Source: Corythucha ciliata
Lineage: Eukaryota > Arthropoda > Insecta > Hemiptera > Tingidae
Length of the DNA stretch: 64,000 nucleotides
Assembly (NCBI GenBank): GCA_038030265.1
Contig: CM075938.1
Location: 22,855,009-22,919,008, forward strand
Direction of reading: 5' to 3'
Every line of letters starts with the position of its first letter. Positions within the stretch are counted from its first letter, which is position 1. Shown here in pieces: positions 11,725 to 24,200 of the stretch. A model generated the notes under the pieces. It saw nothing but the letters and a program-made list of their open reading frames with translations, made no database searches and was not told the DNA's origin. The translations under genes were made by a program, and so were the position numbers.

Positions 11725-13431
11725 TCAACACTAATAAATAATAGCGTTTTCCATTTACATAAAATTCTGCTCTAGACCAATTAATTTCCACCCGACCTCT
11801 CCAAGAACATGTTTTAATCCAGAGAGGACGAGTGGAAATGATTTGCTCTATAGCAGAATTCTATGTAAATGGAAAACGCAACAACAATAAGTTTTGAGTG
11901 ATTGCAGGCATCTAAAATTAAAAATCAATTAGGTACGCGAGACAATCCAATAAATTACTATGGCAATTTGTAGTTTATCTCCATGTAAAACCCAGTATTA
12001 CCTTGAATTCGTTCCAATTACTCGATCAAAATAGCTTGCCTATAAATTCCTTTGCTCCCCCCTTCCTCCACAAACACCATAACCGACAACCCCCAGAAAT
12101 GATTACGAGCACTTTGTGAAGATCGCGACGATTCACAAGGATGTGAACGGTGGCGGGGGATATGGAAGCGTTTGGACAGACAGGCACTGGTTGTTTGAGT
12201 GGTTTTTAATGGCGAGGTTGTTGGAGGTGGTGCAGAGAGGACCTGAAAATGTCTAATTAAGGAGAAACATGGGTGGCTAGACGTTAAAGATCACGTTTCG
12301 CTATGGATCGTGATAGTATGAAGAAGAGGGGGCCGTTTATTGGGGAGGGGGTGAAGGGAGATCTCCAACACCACCACCACTAACCTCCCCTATAGGCTCG
12401 GCTGTTTCACGCTCAGACTCATTTTCCAGAGGAAAATTTATTAGGGAAAAGCGCCAGGGCTCTATTAAAGAATGACTTAGCGCATGATTAGAATTAATTA
12501 CTATCATAATTAAACTAGGCTGGTGGGAGCGTTGGGGGCGTGATGCTGCGAAAAAGTGGCTCCTATGGTGGTTATGGGGGGTGGGGTTGGAGGGTCAGCG
12601 AGGTGCGAATGCGACATACCGCAATTTTGAAAACCGAAACTTCTACAATTCTAAAGGATCAGTACCCATCTCTTTTCTCTGTATTTCAGTTTTTCTATTA
12701 GCTTAAATAAAGGAGTATAACGGCCTTCACTGTCATAAGGTGCCAAATAGAAAGTACCTACTGTAAAATGATTAATAATTCAGTTCCTCCCGTAGATGCC
12801 TCGGTTCAAATTTATCGGAAATGCCCCCCCCCCCCCACCGAAAGGTGTTCCTATAAAGAAATCATCCGCGATACAGGGGGAGGCTTGTCATGGGCTCGGT
12901 TTTGGAATTGTTGAAATCCTCTCGGAACAAAGTTTTAATAAATTAAGCTGGAGAGAGGGAAAAAGATGGTAAATATAATTATATCGACGAGAGGAATTCC
13001 TTAATATTTTATTTCGCGTAGCAACCTCTCCCCTCCACTCATTCCTTTTCTTCTTCTATAAAACCACCCGATAAAGGAAAACAAAAAATTATTTATAAAT
13101 TTCTCTCCATTTTCCAAGGGGTTCATAAAACCGTGAGGGTTGGTTGATGGTGCCTTTCAGTTTCAGGCCAACGAAAACCACTTCCGAGCCTGTCCGTCCG
13201 TCCTTCGATTTCTCGGCGCCTGCCTCCACCATCCACGAGGCCACTCACGTTTTTGAGTGATAATTAAGTGGTTTTTCATCACATAAGCTCACTCATTTCC
13301 CCCTGCTACCATCACCATGCCACAGTCTGTTATCAGCTTTGAGCGGAAACTTTTCAATGTGGTGGAAAGTTTTCATACCGGGAATAAGAGCTTATTTTTA
13401 GCAGGGAAGAGATTTTGATTTTGTGATTAAC
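11572..13431. repeat. Tandem duplication, unit 1 (1860 bp)
   Basis: The whole unit is repeated immediately downstream (13432-15290) with only about four differences: A/C at 11698, G/A at 11706, A/C at 12966 and one A in the A-run near 13087. Even the 14-15 base C run near 12823 is the same length in both copies. The junctions share TTTTT, consistent with microhomology-mediated duplication. The content is family A tail, a foldback MITE (11744-11879) and otherwise unique noncoding DNA. Confidence 0.95.
11744..11879. mobile_element. Foldback MITE, 136 bp (TTTCCATTTACATAAAATTC family)
   Basis: Terminal inverted repeats GCGTTTTCCATTTACATA and TATGTAAATGGAAAACGC are perfect. The arms extend inward through AAAATTCTGCT and AGCAGAATT, and through CCACCCG and CGAGTGG. 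The centre is about ATGTTTTAATCC. Diverged relatives occur at 31519-31662 and 58961-59098. The target-site duplication is unclear. It is noncoding. Confidence 0.85.
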
Positions 13432-15290
13432 TTTTTCTGTTACTCTGGCAAACCCCATTAAAAAGTGTCGAGAAAGTCAAGAACTTCATAAAATAATCCC
13501 CGCCATCATTTAGACCGTTCATGCGGCTCAATTTCATCACTGATGGCATTTCCGAGTCCTGAAAAATAAATAATCTTGTTTTTGTCAACACTAATAAATA
13601 ATAGCGTTTTCCATTTACATAAAATTCTGCTCTAGACCAATTAATTTCCACCCGACCTCTCCAAGAACATGTTTTAATCCAGAGAGGACGAGTGGAAATG
13701 ATTTGCTCTATAGCAGAATTCTATGTAAATGGAAAACGCAACAACAATAAGTTTTGAGTGATTGCAGGCATCTAAAATTAAAAATCAATTAGGTACGCGA
13801 GACAATCCAATAAATTACTATGGCAATTTGTAGTTTATCTCCATGTAAAACCCAGTATTACCTTGAATTCGTTCCAATTACTCGATCAAAATAGCTTGCC
13901 TATAAATTCCTTTGCTCCCCCCTTCCTCCACAAACACCATAACCGACAACCCCCAGAAATGATTACGAGCACTTTGTGAAGATCGCGACGATTCACAAGG
14001 ATGTGAACGGTGGCGGGGGATATGGAAGCGTTTGGACAGACAGGCACTGGTTGTTTGAGTGGTTTTTAATGGCGAGGTTGTTGGAGGTGGTGCAGAGAGG
14101 ACCTGAAAATGTCTAATTAAGGAGAAACATGGGTGGCTAGACGTTAAAGATCACGTTTCGCTATGGATCGTGATAGTATGAAGAAGAGGGGGCCGTTTAT
14201 TGGGGAGGGGGTGAAGGGAGATCTCCAACACCACCACCACTAACCTCCCCTATAGGCTCGGCTGTTTCACGCTCAGACTCATTTTCCAGAGGAAAATTTA
14301 TTAGGGAAAAGCGCCAGGGCTCTATTAAAGAATGACTTAGCGCATGATTAGAATTAATTACTATCATAATTAAACTAGGCTGGTGGGAGCGTTGGGGGCG
14401 TGATGCTGCGAAAAAGTGGCTCCTATGGTGGTTATGGGGGGTGGGGTTGGAGGGTCAGCGAGGTGCGAATGCGACATACCGCAATTTTGAAAACCGAAAC
14501 TTCTACAATTCTAAAGGATCAGTACCCATCTCTTTTCTCTGTATTTCAGTTTTTCTATTAGCTTAAATAAAGGAGTATAACGGCCTTCACTGTCATAAGG
14601 TGCCAAATAGAAAGTACCTACTGTAAAATGATTAATAATTCAGTTCCTCCCGTAGATGCCTCGGTTCAAATTTATCGGAAATGCCCCCCCCCCCCCACCG
14701 AAAGGTGTTCCTATAAAGAAATCATCCGCGATACAGGGGGAGGCTTGTCATGGGCTCGGTTTTGGAATTGTTGAAATCCTCTCGGAACAAAGTTTTAATA
14801 AATTAAGCTGGAGAGAGGGAAAAAGCTGGTAAATATAATTATATCGACGAGAGGAATTCCTTAATATTTTATTTCGCGTAGCAACCTCTCCCCTCCACTC
14901 ATTCCTTTTCTTCTTCTATAAAACCACCCGATAAAGGAAAACAAAAATTATTTATAAATTTCTCTCCATTTTCCAAGGGGTTCATAAAACCGTGAGGGTT
15001 GGTTGATGGTGCCTTTCAGTTTCAGGCCAACGAAAACCACTTCCGAGCCTGTCCGTCCGTCCTTCGATTTCTCGGCGCCTGCCTCCACCATCCACGAGGC
15101 CACTCACGTTTTTGAGTGATAATTAAGTGGTTTTTCATCACATAAGCTCACTCATTTCCCCCTGCTACCATCACCATGCCACAGTCTGTTATCAGCTTTG
15201 AGCGGAAACTTTTCAATGTGGTGGAAAGTTTTCATACCGGGAATAAGAGCTTATTTTTAGCAGGGAAGAGATTTTGATTTTGTGATTAAC
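13432..15290. repeat. Tandem duplication, unit 2 (1859 bp)
   Basis: Second copy of the 1.86 kb unit, over 99.7% identical to unit 1. At two of the variable sites it agrees with family A copy 1 (8388-8398) rather than with unit 1. That implies either later mutation in unit 1 or conversion. After the copy the sequence continues TTTTTGCTGTACAAAG, which is absent from the first junction. Confidence 0.95.
13604..13739. mobile_element. Foldback MITE, second copy inside the tandem duplication
   Basis: Identical to the MITE at 11744-11879 and carried along by the duplication rather than inserted independently. Both the element and its flanks match base for base. Confidence 0.85.
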
Positions 15291-15299
15291 TTTTTGCTG

Positions 15300-17152
15300 T
15301 ACAAAGTGAGGCAGGAAAGGTAAAAGTGAAGTGGGGGAGGGGTCGGTGAAAAAAAAAAAAAAAAATGTTTCCGTAAGATGAGGGACGAGGGAGCCTAATT
15401 AGGAAGGAAATAATGACGAAGATGAGGGAAGTCCCTCTGGACTTGGCCGACAATGTTCTTTCGAAGTTTTCGACGGACGAGGGGGCAGTGGGGCTTACAA
15501 TACATAGAAAAAAGGATATATGTAGACGGATTCTATAAGTCTAATTCAATGACGCTCGTCACGACGGACCGCAAAAAGATACTTCCAACGTTGAAAAAAT
15601 GAACAAAACAAAAAATTAACTGTCTATACCCCTTCATAGTGGAACTTCGGGCTGGCGAAATGTTAGGGTGTAAAATTTCAGAATTTTTCATCGGTCTAAG
15701 GCATTTCTTCATATTGAGGATTATATTTATACGTATCATAGTAACCAGAAAATGACAAAGTTTGAAGGGTGTGTGAAACTTTTTTTTTGGGACACGATCA
15801 CGTAGGCTTATTATTAAGAAATAATAAACCAGAACTGGGATTTTCCTGGAAAATTAATGACTATGCTTTCAAGCCGTCTATCAATCTTTGTACAAGAAGT
15901 GGAAAAGGAGTGCTGTAGAGAGAAGGTCGGGGAATATCTAAAGCATAAATTAAGGTTTTAAGGCTAACCAGGCTGGTTTGCACAGTCGTGGGCTGGAGGG
16001 GCTTGGATTAGAATGGCGAGTATTACCTGAGGCTTCAGTCGGGCATCTCTCCTCCAAACCCTTTAAAAAGGGGGAATGAGACAAGCCAAGGCCCTTTTAA
16101 GGCAAAAAATTGCGCATCTCTCTAAAGAAAAAGGAGAAGGAGGGCTATAATTAAAAATAAAACGATGGTGAGAGGGTAAAGTAATTCTGGTACTAATTAG
16201 AATGAATTTTCTGTTAATTGCCAGGACGATTGTCCCTATAATTAATAATATAAGAAGTCGATAACTGGAGGGTTTTCTTCGTTTTGTTACCCCGGCCACA
16301 ACAACTGTAATTTCTCTTTTAGGAGTTCGTGCTACCCTCTGCTGTGAGTGATAGAAACACCTTCAAGTCAACTAAAAGATGATGACGTATCAAAAAGATT
16401 TGTTGTTACAAGGAGAAGACGAAGGACCAATATATCCCTCCCCCCTTTCTTGACCGCCTGCCCATTTCCTACCCTCCGGATACCGGAAATAGGCAAAATT
16501 ATCATGACCACCAACAGCTCACCCTCCAGCAGCCTCTCTACATAAATTTAGCAACCCCTCTTTTCGTTACCCACAACTTCCTCTTATTATTTATCGAGAG
16601 GAACATCCCACCCCCACATCATTTCATCTCAACAGCCCATCTCTTCACACCATAAGAATAAGTCTCTACACTACATCGTACACCCCCCCCCCCCCATTAT
16701 TATGGGGCTGTTAATGAGCTTCCTTCAAGGCTTTCACAACGCACCTCATTAATCCCCGCACCCATCTTTTCTTTCATCTGCGTACTCTCACGCCAAAACT
16801 TCGTTTCTTTCCTGTACAGTGCTCCTTATACATCGTCCAATCCCCTTTTTTGAATCTTTTAAGCCATTAGGTTTCTCATTTTACTCTAAAAATGTTTAGT
16901 TTTAAATTTTTATATTTTTCAGTTTCTTCGGACAATCGTGCTTACATTCTTGTATGGTGTGTTTAATTAATTTTTACATGTTTTTTCTTGTTTTTTGTTT
17001 GTAATTTGAAAAGAGTTATCATTTACACAGAAGTATAAGGTGTATAACGAGAAAAACGGGAAGAGGGAGGCTGGACCGAAGAGGATATGTGTTACAAACA
17101 TTACAATAACACTTTTTTTTTTCCAATGTTTGCCCTTTTATTTTATCTTAAG
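15300..17152. other. 3' flanking DNA, no gene seen
   Basis: Unique AT-rich noncoding DNA with A runs (15350-15365), a C run (16682-16696) and pyrimidine-rich tracts. Open frames are 78 codons or fewer and unconvincing. I see no exon or transposon end. Confidence 0.5.
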
Positions 17153-17350
17153 CTGCCCGTACATGTACAATAAATATTGCGCAAACTAGGGGTTGTACAA
17201 TAACATTGAACGTTTGTGGGTTGTATTGATGGGTTGCACAATATCATGAACAACCCATTTTTTTATCCGTAAACACCTGGAAATGAAATAAAACAACAAA
17301 TTTATTGTACAAATTTATTGCGCAATAATTATTGTACGAGTATGGACTCC
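17153..17350. mobile_element. Foldback MITE downstream of chaoptin
   Basis: The left arm TGCCCGTACATGTACAATAA, followed by ATATTGCGCAA, is mirrored by TTGCGCAATAATTATTGTAC then GAGTATGGA. The inner arms also share GGGTTGTACAATA and related words. It contains AATAAA words on the minus strand that could be mistaken for poly(A) signals of the neighbouring gene. Confidence 0.6.
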
Positions 17351-17738
17351 TTTACAACGAGAAATGAAGAGGAGTAAAATATTTATAAATAAATAAGTTT
17401 CTACGTTTAATTTTTTGAAAAGAATAATATTTACAACCTCCTAACTTTTCACCTCATATATAGGGCTGTTTTGTACACAGGTAATATACATAAATATAAG
17501 GGATGCTTGGAAGTGAAAGAGTGTGTGCGTATGATGGAGAAGAGTGGTGAGGATACTTTGCATTATGTACATGAAGTTCTGGTGGTTTGATGATGAGATG
17601 GCTAGACGTGGTGAAGGAAGTGCCAGGGGGGCGGGCACATAACCCCTCTCAAACATTTTGTGAAGGTTTTTGTCAACTCCCGCGAGAGTCGTGAAAGAAG
17701 GGATTGGTGGGACAGGGAGGGATATATGTGCCAGAATG

Positions 17739-17744
17739 TTTAAT
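17739..17744 (-). promoter_or_regulatory. Candidate poly(A) signal (ATTAAA) for chaoptin
   Basis: On the minus strand this reads ATTAAA, about 163 bases after the chaoptin stop codon at 17907. No AATAAA was found between 17400 and 17907. Such hexamers are common by chance in AT-rich DNA, so this is only a candidate; other hexamers lie near 17406, 17300 and 17137. Confidence 0.25.
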
Positions 17745-17906
17745 TACACCCCGACCACCACAAGTTACAAACATCAAGCTGTGAACTATACACACTGCTA
17801 CGAGAAGGATGGTTGGTGAAGGACCTTCTTAACATATAATTAACGTATCACGGATGGAATTTTAACAACTTTCATCAATTTACCTCTCTGTTTTCCATTT
17901 GTGTTT

Positions 17907-18217
17907 TCACAAGAAGAAAAGCGGGAAACACGCCAGTGACACGATCAGAGTTTCAAGAGCGGCCAGTGGGACGCCGACGCCGCGACTCAAAGCGCTCGCG
18001 TGGCAGCTGAGTGTCTCAGGATGGAGATCGATGAGCGGACGAAATGTCTCAGTTTTTGGATCGATGCAAACGGCTTCGCGAATGACGGCCAACACTGTCG
18101 GATCCATACCAGTGGCGTGCAGTTCGAGGGATTCGCGAAGCCAGCGTCGCAACCAGTGGCCGACCCAGACGAGACCGCAGTCGCAAATCCAGCGATTACC
18201 ACCGAGCATGAGACCGC
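17907..18217 (-). CDS. chp: Chaoptin terminal exon: LRRCT cap and GPI-type tail
   Basis: The acceptor is TTTTACACAAAAG before GCGGTCTC. The split Gly codon is completed by the preceding exon. The exon encodes 102 residues after that codon, ending in TGA at 17909-17907. The first ~75 residues form an LRR C-terminal cap: GGNRWICDCGLVW, then WLRRWLRE, AVCIDP and LSCHAS supply the paired cysteines. The last ~20 residues (from VPLAALETLIV through CFPLFFL) are hydrophobic and end at the stop with no charged cytosolic tail, as expected of a GPI-attachment signal. The likely anchor site is in the small-residue stretch HASALSRG. The exon is GC-rich relative to its surroundings, as are the other exons. 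Confidence 0.85.
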
Positions 18218-21200
18218 CTTTTGTGTAAAAAAAAAGAAAAGAAAACAACATGATTTTTTTATCGAGTTTTGAAAAGCGAAGAGCACTGTCATGGGGGGTG
18301 GAGATAGAGAGGGAGTGCTTAGGCGTAATAAATTATGTCACTTAAACCTTGACTTCCATCTTTAATTAGTAGTTTAAACTCAAGAAGCAAAGGTAAAGTG
18401 AATAATTTGTTATCCTCTTCGCTATCATGCCTCGAATACCCGAAGACCGAACTTACTCTCGTTAATTTTAACGAAGGATATCTTTGAATAAATCCAACTT
18501 CCCTCGATCCCCTTTAAAACCTTAAGTAATGAAATAAATTACGTTTTAAAGTTAGCGAGTGTATGTGGTGTGGGAAGGAGAGGTCGATTTGTGCAATACG
18601 GCCGGACTTTCAACGGTATTGTTATAAAATGCTTATGAGACGAAAATAGCCGCGAGTGGGTTGCAATTGAAAATCCAAAAACGAAGCCGGCCATAGAGAT
18701 ATAGAATGGAAGGGGAACTCGTAAATTTGAACGAATATTGAAATGACGCCCTTTCTGATAAAATATACTCTCTAAAACCTCACAATTTTTAATTAGAGCC
18801 AGGCCCAGCCAGGGAGAATTAACTGGTATAGGCCAAGTATTCAAGGACACCCATTATCCATCACTGTGAAGCGACAAAGGGCTGTGGACTGAACCGGTCC
18901 AGCAAGTCTGGTCCATCACACTGCAAAGGAGGCCGTGAAGCCAATCGTGTCTCATCGTGGGAAAGCAGACCTGTTGAATATTTATTTGGGTGCAAGATTG
19001 GGGGTGGGTACTGGATGAGCATAAATCATAAAAAACAACAGGAGTACGCTAAAAGTATCGCCTTGTATATGATTTCCAGGGGTTTATTCCAATAAAAGTG
19101 AGATATCGATAAATATAATTTTCAGTTCGAAGGGTATTAGAATTGGAAAGAGAAGGGGGTAGGGCAAGGATATTTATAGAAGTCAGTCAATTTCTTCAGT
19201 TCGGTTCGTGTTGAAAAGAGGACGGAAGGTGAGTATAGGGAATGTTTGAGAAGTTAACGAAGTGTCGGCGTGCGAAAATCTGTGCGTGAGAGTGCCCCCC
19301 CCCCATCCCCTTCCGCTCAACGAATCCCAATGACACACCGATAATCTACACTCAATCAAATGGCTTCTTTCATGGAGATATTGAAAAGTCGATGAGAAGA
19401 ATCACCCAATAACTGGCAGTTATATGCGGTGAATTCGGATGGCTCACTCCTTTCATTTACTCAAGAGCGGGGCTGTTTCTAGCCCTCGAGGGGCCCCTAC
19501 AGGCGAGCACCTCGCCTCGTCGTATATACCTGGATTTTGCAGAAATTAACACTCGAAATTGTCGATTTTTTGGATATTCATCCACAAAACGTCCAATTTG
19601 GTCGATATTCGTCAGGTTCGAACATTTCAATATTGGTTAAATTGGAAATTAAGGCCTTAACTAGCATTTTCGCAGAAATTAAGACACGAAACGGTCCATT
19701 TCGCGGATATCCGGCCAGCAATTCTAAAACTGCTTAAAAGTCCTAATTATTAGCTAAAATTCGGAAAAATTCCTGATTCAAACCTTTTTATTGAGAGAAA
19801 GCGCTAATTTCCGGCTAAAATCTATTTTTTAAAAGTGTATTTGAGGCTAATATTAAGAAAACGCCAAAACTCCCGATTTTTGGAGTAATCTTCGAGGGAT
19901 GAAATTGAGAAATATCCCGAAACCATGGTTGCAAGTGGCTGAATTCACAGATAGAAATGAGAAAAGGCGCTAATTGGAGGCTAAAATTGAGGGGAAAACA
20001 CAAATCTATGGCTCAAGGTGAAAAAAATCGCTAATTAGCGGCTAAAATTTTGAATAACGCCGTAATGCGTGTCTAAAATTAAGGAAAAGCTAGAATTTGC
20101 AGGTGAAATCACAAAACAGAGCTAATACTTGGCTATAATCGAGGGGAAATGCGAAATTGCTGCTAAAATAGATAAAAAACGCTAATTGATGGCAAAATGT
20201 CTACAATAAAACAACTAGTCAGAGTATACGTGAAGTAGTCACAAAATCAGAAAGATTCAGGGCTCAGTAAGTATGTAATTGCTAGTTTGGGGGGTAGGAT
20301 AATAACCGCAAAATTCAATTTGGAGGCCAAGTTCCTAGTCGAAATTCGGTGAATAAACAGCCATTAAATTGCAATAGTCCAGGAGCCCATCGTATGAAAA
20401 AGCCGGGACATATGATGGTGTGTGGCACATGCGCATGACGTTTTCTATGGTCTAGAGATGACACGTCTGACATCGCCAGACATTTTCCGTGGGACAGGGG
20501 CTCCCAACGGGAGCTAGCTGTTGGCAAACACACCTTTGGGCAGCTTGAAAACGGCTGGCAAGTGTAAAAATTGGTTCTTTACAAATAGGGTTGCCAGATT
20601 TCAAAAGCTGGAAAACCGGCCTATACATATACAGGGTGTTAACATTAAGGTCGCACCACCGGCCAGGGTTCGATTCTGCAACTCATTTGCGGCAAAAGTT
20701 GTCCTCTGCAAAAAAAAAATTCACCCCGCACGAAGTCCGACTTTTTTCACTTTTAAGATTTTTTTCGTGTTATAGACATTGCGTTACTAAAACGACTGTA
20801 ACTCGCTTATTTCTGGCCGAAAATCAAATCTGAATACACCGTTGGAAATAGCGTTAAATTTACCATCTTCCCAATGCAAAATAATATTTCAAATGTAGGA
20901 TTCAGGGGACGAAAAATAAGCCCGAGTAGTAAAATGTGAGAAATTACGAAAATTTGCAGAATTTTCAAACGTTTTCAACTCCGACTGAATCTGTCGGTTA
21001 ATCGTACACTGCAATCTTAAAAGTTAGTGTAGAACCTCAGCTTTCATTAGGTCTAGTCATTTTTTTAAATTAAAAAATCGAATAGGTGAGAAAACCGCGT
21101 CTAATTGAAAAAAATGGGTGTTTTTTTATCTTGCTCAATTATTTAATGACTGCCAAATCTTCACAGTTTGGTGGAATAAGGGTGGGATACGCCTGTTTTA

Positions 21201-24200
21201 TGTTTGTTTTTTCTGTGGCTGAATCGAATGGTGGTGCTAACGATGCTCATGAATTAGTTGAGCAAGGGGAATAGGGGTAATACGATGTTTAATATTTTAA
21301 AAAGGATTCCGTTTCTACTAAGGGACGCAATTCGGGAATAGACCGTCTGATGGTAACATTTAGAAAAGACAAGCAAGAGCTATTTTATTCACTTTGGCAT
21401 ATTTTCGGTGTGTCCTTCGTGTTGGTCCCCGCTATCCGTTCTAAAACCCAATGATTCTGCCTGATTTGATCGCCGAATACGCTAATCCTCAAGCAGATCC
21501 TCTAGAAACGCTTTCTACCTATTTGATAAACTATGCTCCGAGGTAATCATGCTCGGCCTTTACATGCAGTTACAGTAAAGCGCTCCGAGTAATCAGAGTA
21601 CGATATTTATCACTCCCAAGTGAACGCATTTTTTTACACGTGGATTGGATTCAGAGGACACATCTATGGCCTCCTAGAAGACCGGACCTTACCCTTCTCG
21701 GCTAACGTTTGTGGAGGGACTTACAACAGGAGTTTATAAAGATATGGTGAAAAACATCCTTAGATCGAGGATCTGCTGGATAGGATTCACATGCAGTGAC
21801 TAAGAAAGGCGGAATACAGAGGTTTCAGAAGGAGCAGTGGATGAGGTTCACCGCATATGCCTAAACCAAAATAGCGGACACGCAGAAAATATCATGCTGA
21901 GGTGAATAAAGTAGCTCTTGTTCGTCGTTTCCCGCATGTTCTCTCGTTGTTATTAGAGATACTCGGACTTTTCCCACAAATAGCAACCCTTAGTGGAAAA
22001 TAAATTCATTTTTAAACAAAACACCAGACTACCCCTATTCCCCTAGCTCTCCTATTTCATGAGCCACATATGCACCACCCGATTCAGCGCTAGCGTGATA
22101 TGCGCGCCAACCGCTACTCGATTCAGCGAGAAAAAACAAGTAAAACCCACCCCTTATTCCACCAAACTGTGAAGATTTGGCAGTCATTGAATAATTGAGC
22201 AAGATAAAAAAAACACCCATTTTTTTCAATCAGACGCGGTTTTCTCACCTATTCGATTTTTTAATTTAAAAAATGACTAGACCTAATGAAAGCTGAGGTT
22301 CAACGCCAACTTTTAAGATTGCAGTGTACGATTAACCGACAGATTCAGTCGGAGTTGAAAACGTTTGAAAATTCTGCAAATTTTCGTAATTCCTCACATT
22401 TTACTACTCAGTCTCATTTTTCGTCCCCTGAATCCTACATTTAAAATAATATTTAGCACTGGGAAGATGGTAAATTTAACGCCTCTTTCCAACGGTGTAT
22501 TCAGATTTGATTTTCGGCCAGAACTAAGCGAATTACAGTCGTTTTAGTAACGTGATGTCTAATAACACGAAAAAAAAATTAAAAGTGAAAAAAGTCGGAC
22601 TTCGTGCATGGTGAAATTTTTTTTTGCAGAGGACAACTTTTGCCGCAAATGAGTTGCAGAATCGAACCCTGGCCGGTGGTGCGACCTTAACGTTAACACC
22701 CTGTATATACACAAGTCGTGTATCATATAAATATATATGTACCGGGTGACCGGGGTTCACTGTAAACTGAACCCAGGCCACTCCCACGCGCGGACAAAAA
22801 TTAATTGACTGTGAAAGTGTGAACCAGTATGTGTATGTTCACAAAGGCTAGGTTCAATTTGAGGAGGGCCTTATAGCGTTTTCGATTCCCCAAAAAATCT
22901 GCCTCGCGACAGTAAATTTCCACGCGTTTTCTCTTAATTAAATACCTATGTTAATGTAGAAGACGGATGGAAATGAACTGCCCAGAGCAGAATTTTACGC
23001 CAATGGACTACTCCGATTAAAGATCACCGCACGCTGTCAACAGACAAGCGCTGTGACAATACAGTGACTGAACCGCTGGAACTTATAATACAAAAGGCCC
23101 TATACCTAGGCTGAGAGTTAGCGCGGTGCCGGCCTGCACAAGTCACACGAAATCATCCCCGACGTCTTTAAGAAATAAAATCTTGTCGCTAAGTTCCCTT
23201 ACGAATAGTTAAATGAGAAAAAATTATTACAAAAAGAGCAAATCCGAAAACCGGCTTTACTTAAGGCCGGTCGAGGGTCCGACCGGCATCCGGCCTCGGA
23301 CTTCCAAAACCGGCCAGGCCGGTCGAAAACCGGTCATCTGGCAACCCTATTTACAAACAACAAACTAGAAAACAATCACCGCCATCCAATTTCGAATAAA
23401 ACTCTGGCTTTAATGAACCTCGAAATCTCAAATTTTCTAAAGCTTGCTGACGTCGCTGTCAACAATCAAATTGGATGCCATTGTTGGTTTCGTAACGTAT
23501 TGGTCGAGGGAAACGACTTTTTACTCTCACCATTCGTTTTCAAAGCACTCAAAGGTGTGTTTGTCAACAGCTAGCTCTGCTGTGAGCCCCTGTCCCACGG
23601 AAAAAATCTGGTGATCTCAGAAGTGTCATCTCCTAGACCACAAAAAACGTCCAGTGCAGGTGCCAGGCACAATCAAATGACCCGGATTGTTGATACTGTT
23701 GGCTCCTGGACTACTATAGTTTTGGTGTAAAAAGCAAAATAAATGTGAAATTCAAGTTTGCGACTAAATGGTCACGAAAATGCATGTGTGCGACAGTGAA
23801 AAGCCACAAAAACACTATGTTAGGGGGAAAACAAGTGACGTAAAGCAACAAATTTTATGACATGGTAAACATTGAATTTCAACTTTCTGGTGGACGTTTA
23901 CCATTCAATGCAATACACTTGTATGGTCAGTGGCGGCGGAAGCGGGGTTCAGGGTCGGCGAATGCTCCCCCAACGGTATCAAGTTGGGGGAGCAGCGCTC
24001 CGCCAATCCGATGTTAGAGGAATCGAGAAAAAAATGGCTTCGTGTTGAATTTGCCTCCTAAATTATCCACAACATGATTCAGGTTCACCAGCCAGATCTG
24101 CAAACTTTGGGCTTTGAAAGAGCCAAATATAACCACCGGAGTAGATTGTTTTTATGGAGCCAAACGTGGAATTGGTTCTCGAATTTACCAAAACAGCAAA

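Larger units (their letters stand above)
20586..23349. mobile_element. hAT-type element with 8-bp TSD TTTACAAA
   Basis: It is flanked by perfect 8-bp direct repeats TTTACAAA (20578-20585 and 23350-23357), the duplication size of the hAT superfamily. The ends are inverted: TAGGGTTGCCAGAT at left, ATCTGGCAACCCTA-type (with one change) at right. The subterminal regions are rich in CCGGCC and GACCGG words. Without the nested insertion (20630-22705) the element is about 690 bp and noncoding, so it is non-autonomous. It also contains part of a CCATTTACATAAAATTC-family MITE at about 22922-23010. Confidence 0.8.
20379..23714. mobile_element. Outer inverted-repeat element hosting a transposon nest
   Basis: The left arm (20379-~20570) and right arm (~23530-23714) are inverted copies at roughly 80% identity. 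They share CCAGGAGCC, GACGTTTT, TGGTCTAG, GAGATGACAC, CCGTGGGACAGGGGCTC, AGCTAGCTGTTG and CAAACACACCTTTG. Between them sits a hAT-type element, itself carrying a mariner-type element. The outer ends have no clear target-site duplication. Whether the arms are the ends of a third transposon or an older inverted duplication is unresolved. Confidence 0.65.
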
